From assembly GCA_016703225.1 (NCBI GenBank), contig JADJCM010000001.1, forward strand, positions 1,302,001 through 1,366,000: a stretch of DNA of 64,000 nt, in the 5' to 3' direction. The stretch comes from Lysobacterales bacterium (GTDB lineage Bacteria > Pseudomonadota > Gammaproteobacteria > Xanthomonadales > Ahniellaceae). Under the pieces are notes generated by a model. That model did no database searches. It worked only from the letters and a program-made list of their open reading frames with translations, and was not told where the DNA came from. A program made the translations under genes and the position numbers. Of the stretch, positions 7,553-16,706 are shown one piece after another (within the stretch, counting starts at the first letter, position 1; every line of letters starts with the position of its first letter).

Positions 7553-9307
7553 TCAGAACACCGGGGTTTCGTCGGCGAGCGCGTCTTTCGGGCCGCCGAC
7601 GATGCGCAGCGTGTGCTGGTAGCCGCGGTCGATGGCGTGGAAGTAGCTCTGCCACTCGAGCAACCCGATGTCGGCCAGCGGCGGCTGGATCAATAGCGTC
7701 GACTGCGCGCGCGCACTCGCGGTCTGCGCGCCGGAGTTGATCATGCCGGCGCGCAAGAGGATCTCGCGCAGGCGCGGGCGCTTGTAGCCGGCACGATCTT
7801 CCATCCACAGTTTCCAGGCCGGTGGCAGCTGGTACTCGTCGTCGCCGGCAGCGAGCGCGTGGTCGCCGCCGATGTCGACCGCGATCACTTCACCGCGATG
7901 GGTGAGTCGCATCAGATCGACCGGCAGGTTGTTGACCACGCCGCCATCGACGAACACCTGGCCGGCGCGGAACACCGGCGGCAGCAGACCCGGGATCGCC
8001 ACCGAAGCGCGCACCGCCTGCCACAGCAGTCCTTCGCGATGGACATGCGCCTCGCCGCGCGTGAGGTTCGCCGAGACGCAGAAGAACGGCAGCGGCAGGT
8101 CCTCGATCTCGAGTTCGCCGTAGGTTTCGCGCAACAGTCGCGCGACTTTGCGCCCGGACACGATCGAGACCAGCGGCAAGGTGTAGTCGGACAGCGGATT
8201 GGTGTCGTAGAAGGCGTGGCGGAAACGCTCGGTCATCTCTTCGATCGACCACTCCGCGGCAACGCCGGCGCCGATCACCGCCCCGATCGAGGTGCCACCG
8301 ATGCTGTCGATCTCCATGCCCGCCTCGCGCAGCGCCTTGACCACGCCGATGTGCGCGAAGCCGCGCGCGCCGCCGCCGGACAGCACCAGCGCCAGGCTCT
8401 GGCCGCCGATGGTTCGGGCCAGGCGCGCGCAATCGGGCTGGTGGCGCAGGTGGTGGATCGCCGCGCGCGGACAGAAGGCATGCCAGCGACGCGCGGCGCC
8501 CGGACGCGCGGGACCATCGTGCTCGATCACCAGGAACTGACGCCGCTCGACGGCTTCGTCGGTCGCATCCGGCCACACTGCATCGAGCGTGGGAGACTCG
8601 TCGGCGCGCACCACGAACAACAACGCGTCGGCCTGGCGCCGGCACTGGTCGCGCCACTCGGAGTTCATGCCGTCGCCGACGTACAAGACGAAGCGCGAGG
8701 CGTGTTCGATCGCGTGATAATGCCCGGCGTCGTGCCCGGCATCCTCGGCGCGCAACACGCGCACCGACCCGAAGCGCAGCAACTCCTGCGCGAGCATCGC
8801 GGCGAAACCGGCCAGGACCACCCCCGGCGAATGCGGCAACAAAGCCAGTGTGCGCGGTGCCGCGCCGTGCGGCTGCAATTCGCCCTGGCGCCGCAACGCC
8901 AGTCGCGCCAGCCCGAGCAGCGCCTGCGGAAAGCCCTCGGCGAGCAACTCCAGATGCGCCGCCGGCAGCCGGATCAGCTCCGAATCGCGCAGCGCTCGCA
9001 CCGTCGCCGAGCGCGGCCGCGAGATCAGTACACCGAGTTCACCCACCGACTCCCCGGCCATGATCTGCCCGACCGCGTGGCTGATGCCGCGGCCATCTCG
9101 CTGAAACGCGGCGAGGCTACCGTTGACCAGCAGGTACACCGCGTCCGAGGCCTCACCCTCGAAGAACAGCGCCTCGCCACCGGCGACGCTGCGCCAACTG
9201 CACCCCGCCGCCAGCAACTCGCGCGCCTGCACTGGCAAGGTCGCAAACCACGGCACCTGGCCGAACAGTTCGACGAATCGGCGTTGCTCGCGCGGGTCAA
9301 GGCTCAT
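7553..9307 (-). CDS. Cyclic-nucleotide-binding-domain patatin-like phospholipase
   Basis: 584 residues. Residues of about 15-130 form a CAP-family cNMP-binding fold (the GESVGELGVL cassette and RSATVRAL). The C-terminal half is a patatin domain: oxyanion motif GGGARGFAH, nucleophile elbow GTSIG and catalytic DGG (VDGGVVNNLP). The layout follows NTE/RssA-like serine esterases that hydrolyse phospholipids or lysophospholipids, with the N-terminal domain as a membrane or nucleotide sensor. The nucleotide-binding cassette looks incomplete, so cAMP binding is uncertain. It is probably monocistronic. No signal peptide is seen, so a cytoplasmic, membrane-associated enzyme is expected. Confidence 0.88.
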   Translation of the reverse strand: MSLDPREQRRFVELFGQVPWFATLPVQARELLAAGCSWRSVAGGEALFFEGEASDAVYLLVNGSLAAFQRDGRGISHAVGQIMAGESVGELGVLISRPRSATVRALRDSELIRLPAAHLELLAEGFPQALLGLARLALRRQGELQPHGAAPRTLALLPHSPGVVLAGFAAMLAQELLRFGSVRVLRAEDAGHDAGHYHAIEHASRFVLYVGDGMNSEWRDQCRRQADALLFVVRADESPTLDAVWPDATDEAVERRQFLVIEHDGPARPGAARRWHAFCPRAAIHHLRHQPDCARLARTIGGQSLALVLSGGGARGFAHIGVVKALREAGMEIDSIGGTSIGAVIGAGVAAEWSIEEMTERFRHAFYDTNPLSDYTLPLVSIVSGRKVARLLRETYGELEIEDLPLPFFCVSANLTRGEAHVHREGLLWQAVRASVAIPGLLPPVFRAGQVFVDGGVVNNLPVDLMRLTHRGEVIAVDIGGDHALAAGDDEYQLPPAWKLWMEDRAGYKRPRLREILLRAGMINSGAQTASARAQSTLLIQPPLADIGLLEWQSYFHAIDRGYQHTLRIVGGPKDALADETPVF

Positions 9308-9470
9308 GGCGGAATGCTACGCCAAGCGGCGGGAGCAGCGGCTATCCTATCGCGGCAGCGGATGGACCTTGCTGGGTGAAGCAATGACTTCCAGATCGAG
9401 TGTGCGCTATCGGAGCCGGGGAGTACCGGCGTCGATCTCCGCCGTGCGGGCGATCTTTCGGGAAGATCGG

Positions 9471-10190
9471 ATGCTCAAGGCGCACTCAGACTACGTTCTG
9501 GCGAAAGCGGGAGATCTCCATGCGGCAATCCGGCTGGTCGGCGATCTCGCCGCACCGTTGCGATCGAGCATGGGGTCGTTCGACCCGAGCACGATCTTTG
9601 TTGCACCACACGCGAAGGAATCCACGGGCGACAACGCGATCCCGATCGTCCTGTCGGCCTATCTGGCCGAACACTGTCAGGCGCTGCTTGACGACGAAAT
9701 CGTGCAGGTCAATCGCGTCTTTCACACCGGAGCCGACGCCATGGAGCGATTGATCGCCCCGGCAGAGTTCGAGGGTGAAGTGGTACCAGACGGGCGGTAC
9801 GTGATCGTCGACGACGTCATGACCCTCGGCGGCACCATTGCCGACCTGGCTTCGTACATCCAGACGAATGGCGGCAACGTCATTGGCGTAGTCACGTTGG
9901 TCGATGCATCTCGCTCTGGTAGCCTTCTGTGCAAGGCTAGGATCCTGCGTGAAATCGAGAAGAGGTTTGGAGATGAAGTCCGCCAGCAGTTCGGCATCGA
10001 GCCGAACGCACTCACAGCAGAGGAAGCCGGCTACCTCATTGGTTTCCGATCGGCTGAAGAAATCCGAGGTCGCGCAGCTAAGGCAGCAGAAGAAAGACGC
10101 AGGCGCCTACGCTCGAAGGGCATTCGCGTCGATGAAGTAGACGACTCTCCGGCCCCGCCCCGCGCGGGGCCGGGTCGTCTTGCCCGGTGA
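9471..10190 (+). CDS. Accessory-type phosphoribosyltransferase domain protein
   Basis: 239 residues from ATG 9471, which has GGAAG five bases upstream; an ATG at 9384 would add 29 basic residues. The PRPP loop VIVDDVMTLGGT lies at about residues 104-115. The N-terminus (HSDYVLAKAGDLHAAIRLV) and the central HTGADAMERL are typical of a phosphoribosyltransferase group often carried on prophages and conjugative elements; its substrate is not known. Base composition is lower in GC than in neighbouring genes, and the gene sits between housekeeping genes, which suggests transfer. The last codons form a perfect hairpin (10140-10179). The next gene, prlC, starts 6 bp beyond the stop. Confidence 0.72.
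   Translation: MLKAHSDYVLAKAGDLHAAIRLVGDLAAPLRSSMGSFDPSTIFVAPHAKESTGDNAIPIVLSAYLAEHCQALLDDEIVQVNRVFHTGADAMERLIAPAEFEGEVVPDGRYVIVDDVMTLGGTIADLASYIQTNGGNVIGVVTLVDASRSGSLLCKARILREIEKRFGDEVRQQFGIEPNALTAEEAGYLIGFRSAEEIRGRAAKAAEERRRRLRSKGIRVDEVDDSPAPPRAGPGRLAR
10140..10179 (+). terminator. Long hairpin inside the 3' end of the phosphoribosyltransferase gene
   Basis: Arms CCGGCCCCGC and GCGGGGCCGG (five-base loop) are extended by GACGAC and GTCGTC with a three-base bulge. It encodes the arginine- and proline-rich last residues of the protein. The absence of a U tract leaves termination uncertain; it may instead attenuate expression of prlC. Confidence 0.45.
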
Positions 10191-10195
10191 GAACC

Positions 10196-12241
10196 ATGAC
10201 CGCTTGCAACCCGCTGCTGCGCGACGACGAGTTCGTCGCCTATTCCGCGATCAGCCCCGAGCATGTGTTGCCGGCGGTACGGACGCGGATAGCGCGCTAC
10301 CGCGAGCGCATCGAGGCGCTGGTCGCCGACGCCGGGCCGCATCGCTTCGACGCGTTGATGCTGGATTGGGAGGAATGCGAGGACGCGCTCAATCGCTGTT
10401 TCGCGCCGGTCGGACACTTGCACGGCGTGTGCGATACGCCCGAATTGCGCGCCGTGTATGGCGAGGCGATCGAGCTGCTGACCGATTTCGGCAGCGAGAT
10501 CGGCCAGCACGCGGGGCTGTGCGCGGCGGTACGGGCGATCCGCGCGCGCGACGACTTCGAGCAACTGCCTGCGCCCGCGCGCAAGCTGGTCGAGGATGCC
10601 CTGCTCGATTTCCGCCTCGCCGGTGTCGACTTGCCCGCGCAGCAGCAGCGGCGCCACCGCACGATCGAGACCGCGTTGTCGCGACTCGCGACCGAGTTCG
10701 AGCAAGCGGTGCTGGATGCGACCGAAGCCTGGACGCTGGACTTGCCCGCGGGCGACGTTCGCCTCGCCGGCCTGCCCGACTCGGCGCTGGCCTTGCTGCG
10801 CCAGGCGGCGCAGGAGGCAGGCGTCCCGGACTTGCGCATCACCCTGCAGGCGCCGGTCTACCAGGCGCTGATGCTGCACGCCGACGACCGCGCGCTGCGC
10901 GAGCTTGTCTACACCGCCTACCAGACGCGCGCTTCCGACCAGGGGCCATATGCCGGCCGCTTCGACAACGGTGAGCGCATCGAGCGCATTCTGGCCTTGC
11001 GCCACGAGGCAGCGCAGTTGCTCGGCTTTGGCAACGCCGCCGAGGAATCGCTGGCGACCAAGATGGCCGAGACCCCGAAGCGCGTACTGCACTTCCTCCA
11101 GCAGCTCGCCGAACGCGCCAAGCCGGTGGCCGAGCGCGAGATCGCCGAGCTGGCGGCGTTCGCGCGCGCGCGCCTCGGCATCGAGACGCTGCAGCCCTGG
11201 GATCTGGCCTACGCCAGCGAGAAGCTGCGCATCGAGCGCTATGCGTTGAGCGAGGAGGAACTCAAACCGTACTTCCCGCTGGAGCGGGTCATGGCCGGTC
11301 TGTACGCGCTGACCGAGCGCGTGTTTGGCGTGCGGCTGGTGGAGCGCAGCGGCGTCGACTTGTGGCATCGCGACGCCCGTTGTTTCGACTTGATCGACGC
11401 CCACGGCGAAGCCTTCGCCGTGGTCTTCCTCGATCTGTTTGCGCGCAGTGGCAAGCGCGGCGGCGCCTGGATGGATGTGGCACGCTCGCGCAAGCGCATC
11501 GGCGAACTGCAGCGTCCAATGGCATTCCTGACCTGCAACTTCGCGCCGCCGAGCGCGGAGCTGCCGAGCCTGCTCACGCACGACGATGTGCTCACCCTGT
11601 TCCACGAGTTCGGCCACGGCCTGCACCATCTGCTGACCGAGATCGACTACCCGAGCCTCGCCGGCATCGAAGGCGTGGAATGGGACGCGGTCGAGCTGCC
11701 GAGCCAGTTCCTGGAGAACTTCGGCTGGCACCGCGAAACGCTGGATCTGGTCGCCGCGCACTGGCGCAGTGGCGAGGCGCTGCCGGACTCCCTGTTCCAG
11801 CGCATGCTCGCGGCGCGGCACTTCCAGGCCGGCCTGTTCCTGGTGCGCCAGCTCGAGTTCGCGCTGTTCGATTTCCGCCTGCACCTCGACTACGACCCTG
11901 CCCGCGGCGGGCGCGTGCTGGAGACGTTGGCCGCAGTACGCGCCGAGGTGGCGGTGCTGCAGCCACCACCGTGGCAACGTTTCGCCAACAGCTTCACCCA
12001 CGTGTTTGCCGGCGGCTATGGTGCGGGCTATTACAGCTACCTGTGGGCTGAAGTGCTGTCGGCGGATGCGTTCGCGCGCTTCGAGGCCGAGGGCATCCTC
12101 AACCCCGACACCGGCCGCGCCTTCCGCGACGAAGTGCTCGCAGTCGGCGGCGCGCGCCCGGCGCTGCAGAGTTTCGTCGCATTCCGCGGCCGCGAACCCG
12201 ATCCGGCGGCGCTACTGCGCAGCTACGGTCTCGCGGCGTGA
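10196..12241 (+). CDS. prlC: Oligopeptidase A, M3 family zinc metallopeptidase
   Basis: 681 residues from ATG 10196. The zinc motif HEFGHGLHH (about residues 472-480) with the downstream Glu in EGVEWDAVELPSQ is characteristic of the M3 family, and the end has the GGYGAGYYSYLW motif of oligopeptidase A and Dcp. The enzyme degrades signal peptides and short peptides in the cytoplasm. Length matches the E. coli protein (680). A GTG nine bases upstream overlaps the previous stop and is a possible alternative. The phosphoribosyltransferase gene directly upstream is not a usual partner. Confidence 0.93.
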   Translation: MTACNPLLRDDEFVAYSAISPEHVLPAVRTRIARYRERIEALVADAGPHRFDALMLDWEECEDALNRCFAPVGHLHGVCDTPELRAVYGEAIELLTDFGSEIGQHAGLCAAVRAIRARDDFEQLPAPARKLVEDALLDFRLAGVDLPAQQQRRHRTIETALSRLATEFEQAVLDATEAWTLDLPAGDVRLAGLPDSALALLRQAAQEAGVPDLRITLQAPVYQALMLHADDRALRELVYTAYQTRASDQGPYAGRFDNGERIERILALRHEAAQLLGFGNAAEESLATKMAETPKRVLHFLQQLAERAKPVAEREIAELAAFARARLGIETLQPWDLAYASEKLRIERYALSEEELKPYFPLERVMAGLYALTERVFGVRLVERSGVDLWHRDARCFDLIDAHGEAFAVVFLDLFARSGKRGGAWMDVARSRKRIGELQRPMAFLTCNFAPPSAELPSLLTHDDVLTLFHEFGHGLHHLLTEIDYPSLAGIEGVEWDAVELPSQFLENFGWHRETLDLVAAHWRSGEALPDSLFQRMLAARHFQAGLFLVRQLEFALFDFRLHLDYDPARGGRVLETLAAVRAEVAVLQPPPWQRFANSFTHVFAGGYGAGYYSYLWAEVLSADAFARFEAEGILNPDTGRAFRDEVLAVGGARPALQSFVAFRGREPDPAALLRSYGLAA

Positions 12242-12290
12242 CGCGCAGCGCCCGGTGGGCGTAGGCTAGCGGTGGGCAGCAGGGGCAGGC

Positions 12291-14030
12291 ATGGCCGCAG
12301 CAGCGATCGCCGAAAACGAAGCCGAGCGCTTGGCGGCGCTGGTCGCGACCGGCTTGCTCGACAGCGAGCACGAGGCGGTATTCGACGCGATCGTGACGCT
12401 GGCCGCCACCATCTGCGGCGTGCCGATCGCAGCAATCAGCCTGATCGACCGCGACCGCCAGTGGTTCAAGGCCAGCGTCGGGCTCGACGTCAGCGAAACC
12501 CCGCGCGAGGATGCGTTCTGCGCCCATACCATCCTGCGTCCGGAAGCGATGGAGATCGGTGACGCCTGCGCCGATGAGCGGTTCCGCGACAACCGGCTGG
12601 TGCTCGGCGAGCCGCTCATTCGCTTCTACGCCGGCGTGCCGCTTCGCACCGGCGAGGGCCTGGCGCTCGGTGCGCTGTGCGTCATCGATCGTGAACCGCG
12701 GCAGCTGGACGAGGCGCAGCGGCGCTCTCTGCAGCAACTGGCGCAGGTGGTCGAGCGCCTGTTCGCGGCGCGCGTGCAGGCCTTGCGCCAGCAGCAGTTC
12801 ATCGTCCGCATCACCGACGCGATGCCAGCGCTGATCCTGTACCTGGACCACGAGGAACGCGTGCGCTTTGCCAACGCAGAGCTCGGCCGCCGCGCCGGCG
12901 GCGAGGCCGCACGCGTGCTGGGTTGGACCTTTCGAAAGGTCTGCGGACCCGGCTTGTACGCGCGCATCGAGTCGCAACTGCGGCGTGCGCAGGCCGGGGA
13001 GGATGTCGACTTCGAGGGCAGCGAACGACTCGGTGGCCGGCTCGTGCACTATCACAACCACTATCTGCCGGACCGGGACGACCAGGGCCGTGTGCGCGGC
13101 GTGTTCGCACTGAGCTTCGACGTCAGCGAGCAACGCGAAGCCGAGCTCGCCGCACGTCGCGCCGAGCGACGGCTGCAGCTGATCGCCGACAACCTGCCCG
13201 GGGCCATTTCGATCATCGACCGTGATCACGTCTATCGCTTCAACAGCGCCGAGTACGAGCGCGCACTTGGCAAGCCGCTGGCGATGATCACCGACCACAG
13301 CGTGCGCGAGGTGCATGGCGATGCGGTCTACGCGCAGGTGCGGCCGCACCTCGAGCGGGCCCTGGCCGGCGAGCGCAGCAACTTCGAGCTGGTCTTGCCG
13401 AGTGCCGGCGGCGCGCGATTCCTGCGTGGCACCTATGTGCCCAAGCGCGACGACGACGGCAGCGTCGTGGGCGTGTTCGGGCTGATCCTCGACCAGACCG
13501 AGCTGAAGCAGGCCGAGGATCGGCTGCGGCAGATGGCGGAGCACGACGCGCTCACCGGCCTGATCAACCGCTATCGCTTGTACGAGGAGATTGCCGCCTC
13601 GGCAGCGCGCGCGCGCCGTCACGGCGGTGCGCGCGCGCTGCTGTACCTGGATATCGACAAGTTCAAGGCGATCAATGACCGCCATGGACATGCCGGTGGC
13701 GACGCGGTGCTGGTCGAGTTCTCGCGCCGGCTGAAGACTGCGGTGCGTGCCACCGATACCGTTGCGCGTTTGGCTGGCGACGAGTTCGTGATCCTGCTCG
13801 AAGACGTGGCCGCCATCGCCAACGCGACCCATGTCGCCGAGACCGTGGTCGCGGCGATGCAGCCGCCGGTGTCATGGAACGGCTTCGAGATCGCCGTCGG
13901 CACCAGCATCGGCATCGCCTTCTGCGAAGATGCTGGCGAAGAGGCCGACGCCTGGCTTCACCGTGCTGATGAGGCGCTGTACGCGGCCAAGGCCGCCGGT
14001 CGCGACACCTGGCGCGTTGCCGATGGCTGA
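12291..14030 (+). CDS. GAF-PAS-PAS diguanylate cyclase
   Basis: 579 residues. A GAF domain covers about residues 5-165 (DRQWFKASVGLDVSETPR and LGALCVIDREPR), followed by two PAS domains (about 170-285 and 290-405) and a GGDEF domain (about 415-575). The active-site loop reads AGDEF, a variant found in active cyclases, and the inhibitory RxxD site (RATD) lies five residues before it. No membrane segment is seen, so this is a cytosolic sensor that would convert two GTP to cyclic di-GMP. The GAF start is of the kind that senses small molecules or redox. It stands alone between prlC and aroE; a second c-di-GMP protein lies at 43.9 kb. Confidence 0.9.
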   Translation: MAAAAIAENEAERLAALVATGLLDSEHEAVFDAIVTLAATICGVPIAAISLIDRDRQWFKASVGLDVSETPREDAFCAHTILRPEAMEIGDACADERFRDNRLVLGEPLIRFYAGVPLRTGEGLALGALCVIDREPRQLDEAQRRSLQQLAQVVERLFAARVQALRQQQFIVRITDAMPALILYLDHEERVRFANAELGRRAGGEAARVLGWTFRKVCGPGLYARIESQLRRAQAGEDVDFEGSERLGGRLVHYHNHYLPDRDDQGRVRGVFALSFDVSEQREAELAARRAERRLQLIADNLPGAISIIDRDHVYRFNSAEYERALGKPLAMITDHSVREVHGDAVYAQVRPHLERALAGERSNFELVLPSAGGARFLRGTYVPKRDDDGSVVGVFGLILDQTELKQAEDRLRQMAEHDALTGLINRYRLYEEIAASAARARRHGGARALLYLDIDKFKAINDRHGHAGGDAVLVEFSRRLKTAVRATDTVARLAGDEFVILLEDVAAIANATHVAETVVAAMQPPVSWNGFEIAVGTSIGIAFCEDAGEEADAWLHRADEALYAAKAAGRDTWRVADG

Positions 14031-14092
14031 GCCGGCTTCGCGGCGGCGGCGTCCCGGACTATGCTTGATCCATCGACCCGCCGGAGGACTCC

Positions 14093-14958
14093 ATGTTCGA
14101 AGCACCGCAACTTGTCGATGACCTGAACGTCTCCCTCGCCCGCTACGCGGTGTTCGGACATCCGGTGGCGCACTCGAAATCGCCGCTGATCCATCGCGCG
14201 TTCGCGCACCAGCTCGGAATCGCGCTGCGCTATGACGCCATCGATGCCGCGCCCGGAACGCTGGCCGCGGCGCTGTCGCGTTTCGTTGGCGAGGCGGCGT
14301 CGGCGCCAGCGTCACGCTGCCGCTGAAGGCCGAGGCGTTCGCGCTGGCCAAGGCCTGCAGCGCACGCGCCAAGCGGCTCGGCGTGGCGAACACGCTGGCC
14401 TGGCATGGCGACCACTGGTTCGCCGACAACACCGATGGCGAGGGACTGATCCGCGACCTGGGCGAACGCCACCGCATCGACCTGCGTGGGCGGCGCGTGC
14501 TGATGGTCGGCGCCGGCGGAGCCGCCCAGGGCGTGCTGCCGGCGCTGCTCGACGCCGGGGTCAGCAAGGTCACCCTCAGCAATCGCGATCCGCAGCGTGC
14601 GGACCAGTTGTGCGACTGGATCGGCGACCCGGCGCGGGTGCAGACCTGGTACCTCGACGACCTGCGTCGCGCCGGCGACTTCGACGCGGTGATCAATGCC
14701 ACCAGCGCCGGCCAGTACGGCCAGGCGCTGGACCTGCCCTTCACCATCGCCAACCCGCGCACGCTCGCCTACGACCTCAGCTACGGCAAGGCCGCGACCG
14801 CGTTCCTGGCCTGGGCGCGGGCGGCAGGGTGCGCATATGCGCTGGATGGCATTGGCATGCTGGTCGAGCAGGCCGCAGCGGCTTTCGAGCTCTGGCATGG
14901 CGACCGCCCCGACACCGAGCCGGTCTATCGGCAGCTGCAGCAGGACGCCACCGCGTGA
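14093..14958 (+). pseudogene. aroE: Shikimate dehydrogenase, interrupted by a one-base deletion
   Basis: The reading frame begins at 14093 (MFEAPQLVDDL), passes the shikimate-binding SKSPLIH and leaves frame after GAG at 14291-14293. Adding one G there restores E-G-G-V-G-A-S-V-T-L-P-L-K, containing the catalytic lysine, and joins the remaining frame with NTDGEG, the nucleotide loop GAGGAAQG and NRDPQRA. The corrected protein would be 288 residues, the usual length. As written, only 77 residues are made before a stop at 14326. AroE reduces 3-dehydroshikimate with NADPH in aromatic amino-acid synthesis and is normally required, so a sequencing error is as likely as a true mutation. The stop overlaps the next gene by four bases. 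Confidence 0.85.
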
Positions 14959-15293
14959 ACGAGCGCCCGTCGATCCTGTTCCACTTCGCGGCCCGCCGCG
15001 ATTGGGCGGACGCACAGGTGCACGAGGAATACCGGGCGCCCTCGCTGGCAAGCGAGGGCTTCATCCACTGCGCCACGCGCGCGCAGATCCCGGGCGTGAT
15101 CCGCCGCCACCTGCAGGGTCGCAGCGACCTCGTGCGCCTCACCCTCGACGCCACGCGACTGGAACCCTGGCTGCGCTACGAGTGGAGCGATGCCAGTCGC
15201 GACGAATATCCGCACGTCCATGGCCCGATCCCGATGACGGCGGTAATCGCGGTCGAACTGTTCGATCCGACCGACGCCCAATACGGTGGATGA
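14955..15293 (+). CDS. DUF952 family protein
   Basis: 112 residues from a GTG that overlaps the aroE stop (GTGA). The sequence follows the DUF952 pattern: LFHFAARRDWADAQ, then SLASEGFIHCAT, LVRLTLDATRL and a PHVHGPIP segment near the end. The function of this family is unknown; the conserved Cys and His residues suggest a small enzyme or metal-binding protein. It lies in an overlapping run with aroE and the YkgJ-like gene, so the three are probably co-transcribed. Confidence 0.85.
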   Translation: MNERPSILFHFAARRDWADAQVHEEYRAPSLASEGFIHCATRAQIPGVIRRHLQGRSDLVRLTLDATRLEPWLRYEWSDASRDEYPHVHGPIPMTAVIAVELFDPTDAQYGG

Positions 15294-15606
15294 ACCGCTG
15301 CGACCCGATGGTCGCGGCGGTTGGCAGTGCCGCACCGCTTGCGCCGCCTGCTGCTCCGCGCCCTCGATCTCGACGCCGATGCCCGGCCACCCGCACGGCA
15401 AGCCCGCGGGCACTCCCTGCGCAAACCTGTTGCCCGACCTGCGCTGCGCCTTGTTCGGGCGCCCAGAGAGGCCGCCGGTCTGCAGCAGCCTGCGCCCGCA
15501 GCCGGAAATGTGCGGCGACGGACGCGCCGCAGCGCTGGCGCATCTCGATGCATTGGAGCGGGCGACCTCGACCGGCGGCGCTGCACCCGGAGCAGCGGTG
15601 TGCTAG
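15286..15606 (+). CDS. YkgJ-family cysteine cluster protein
   Basis: 106 residues from GTG 15286, overlapping the previous gene by eight bases. Eight cysteines are arranged as in the YkgJ family (UPF0153): WQCRTACAACC near residue 13, then PGHPHGKPAGTPCANL, LRCALFGRPERPPVC and PEMCG. Family members are thought to bind zinc or an iron-sulfur cluster; no reaction is established. The gene is the last of the aroE run and is followed by a toxin-antitoxin module. Confidence 0.8.
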   Translation: MDEPLRPDGRGGWQCRTACAACCSAPSISTPMPGHPHGKPAGTPCANLLPDLRCALFGRPERPPVCSSLRPQPEMCGDGRAAALAHLDALERATSTGGAAPGAAVC

Positions 15607-15640
15607 CGTGTGGCCACGAAAGTTATAACCGGAGCCCGCC

Positions 15641-15871
15641 ATGGCCATCGAAGCCCTCACCATCCGCGCCATCGGCAATTCCAGCGGCGTGCTGCTGCCC
15701 AAGGAACTGCTGGAACTGCTGAACGTGAAGCAGGGCGACAAACTGTTCGTCACGCGCACGCCGAAAGGCGTCACGCTGACGCCATACGACGGGGATGCAG
15801 CCGGCCAGATGGAAACCTTGCGCGAGGTCATGCGAGATCGCCGCAACCTGCTGCGAGAGCTGGCCAAGTGA
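15641..15871 (+). CDS. AbrB/MazE-type antitoxin
   Basis: 76 residues with an N-terminal SpoVT/AbrB swapped-hairpin domain (LTIRAIGNSSGVLLPKELLE, about residues 5-24) and a charged helical tail suited to toxin binding. It should repress its own operon and neutralise the Doc-like toxin encoded directly downstream. GGAG at 15631-15634 provides the ribosome site. The toxin gene begins 3 bases before or 3 bases after the stop, depending on the start used. Confidence 0.87.
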   Translation: MAIEALTIRAIGNSSGVLLPKELLELLNVKQGDKLFVTRTPKGVTLTPYDGDAAGQMETLREVMRDRRNLLRELAK

Positions 15872-15873
15872 CG

Positions 15874-16263
15874 ATGAACTGGCGTTGGTTTTCGCGCGAA
15901 CTGGTCATCTTGGCGCACGACGAACAGCTCGTCGAACATGGCGGTGCGGCGGGCTTGAGGGACTCCGGGCTGCTCGACTCGGCTCTTGCCAGGCCGCAGC
16001 AATTGGCTGCCTACGGCGACCCCGACCTGTTCGGTCTGGCGGCGGCTTACGCATTCGGAATTGCGCGCAACCATCCCTTCGTCGATGGCAACAAGCGCAC
16101 GGCCTTCCTCTTGGCCGAGGGCTTCGTTCGGCTTCACGGACAACGGCTGCTCGCGACCGACGAACAGTCGCTGCTTGCCATGCTGCAGCTCGCCGCCGGC
16201 GACATCGACCAGGACGGCTTCGCCGCCTGGCTGCGCCAGCACGCGACCGCCGCCAGTCGCTAA
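15874..16263 (+). CDS. Doc-like (death-on-curing) Fic-fold toxin
   Basis: 129 residues. The Fic/Doc signature HPFVDGNKRTAF (about residues 67-78) is intact, with a typical N-terminal segment GLRDSGLLDSALARP. Doc phosphorylates EF-Tu, whereas other Fic proteins transfer AMP; the short length and Doc-type start favour the Doc group. The ATG at 15874 is chosen; an in-frame GTG at 15868 overlaps the antitoxin stop and is an alternative. The partner is an AbrB/MazE-like antitoxin rather than Phd, a known mixed arrangement. Confidence 0.87.
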   Translation: MNWRWFSRELVILAHDEQLVEHGGAAGLRDSGLLDSALARPQQLAAYGDPDLFGLAAAYAFGIARNHPFVDGNKRTAFLLAEGFVRLHGQRLLATDEQSLLAMLQLAAGDIDQDGFAAWLRQHATAASR

Positions 16264-16276
16264 GCCCTTGTCCAAC

Positions 16277-16305
16277 TTGTCTTTGCCGGGCCGCTCCGGT
16301 ATAAA
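16277..16305 (+). promoter_or_regulatory. Sigma-70 promoter for rpmB-rpmG
   Basis: TTGTCT (16277-16282) and TATAAA (16300-16305) are separated by 17 bp. The predicted leader before rpmB is about 145 bases, GC-rich and without an evident open frame. It includes inverted segments that could fold, but no known leader motif was recognised. Confidence 0.6.
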
Positions 16306-16456
16306 GCCCGCCCCTTTGGTGCCGGCATCCCCGGCAGGCGTGCCGCACGGGGCCGCCTGGCAACACCATCCTTTCCCGAATCCGTGCGACTGCTTCTCAG
16401 CATCGGGGCCGATATCGTCTGGGCTACAGGCGTGATGCCGTAAATCGAGGTGTGCA

Positions 16457-16693
16457 ATGGCGAAGGTTTGCCAAGTCACCGGTAAGGGCGTGCTTACCGG
16501 AAACAACGTTTCCCACGCGAACAACAGAACCCGTCGTCGCTGGTTGCCGAATCTGCACGAGCGCCGCTTCTGGGTCGCTTCGGAAAACCGCTGGGTGAAG
16601 CTCAAGGTCTCGACCAATGCGCTGCGCACCATCGACAAGAACGGCATCGACGCCGTGCTCGCTGACCTGCGCGCACGCGGCGAAAAGGTTTGA
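16457..16693 (+). CDS. rpmB: 50S ribosomal protein L28
   Basis: 78 residues, the normal bacterial length. The start (MAKVCQVTGKGVLTGNNVSH), the NNRTRRRWLPNLHERRFW block and the end (LRARGEKV) are those of L28. It is co-transcribed with rpmG 13 bp downstream, the usual arrangement in gammaproteobacteria, and is preceded by a good sigma-70 promoter. Confidence 0.97.
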   Translation: MAKVCQVTGKGVLTGNNVSHANNRTRRRWLPNLHERRFWVASENRWVKLKVSTNALRTIDKNGIDAVLADLRARGEKV

Positions 16694-16706
16694 GGAGAAC
16701 TGAACC

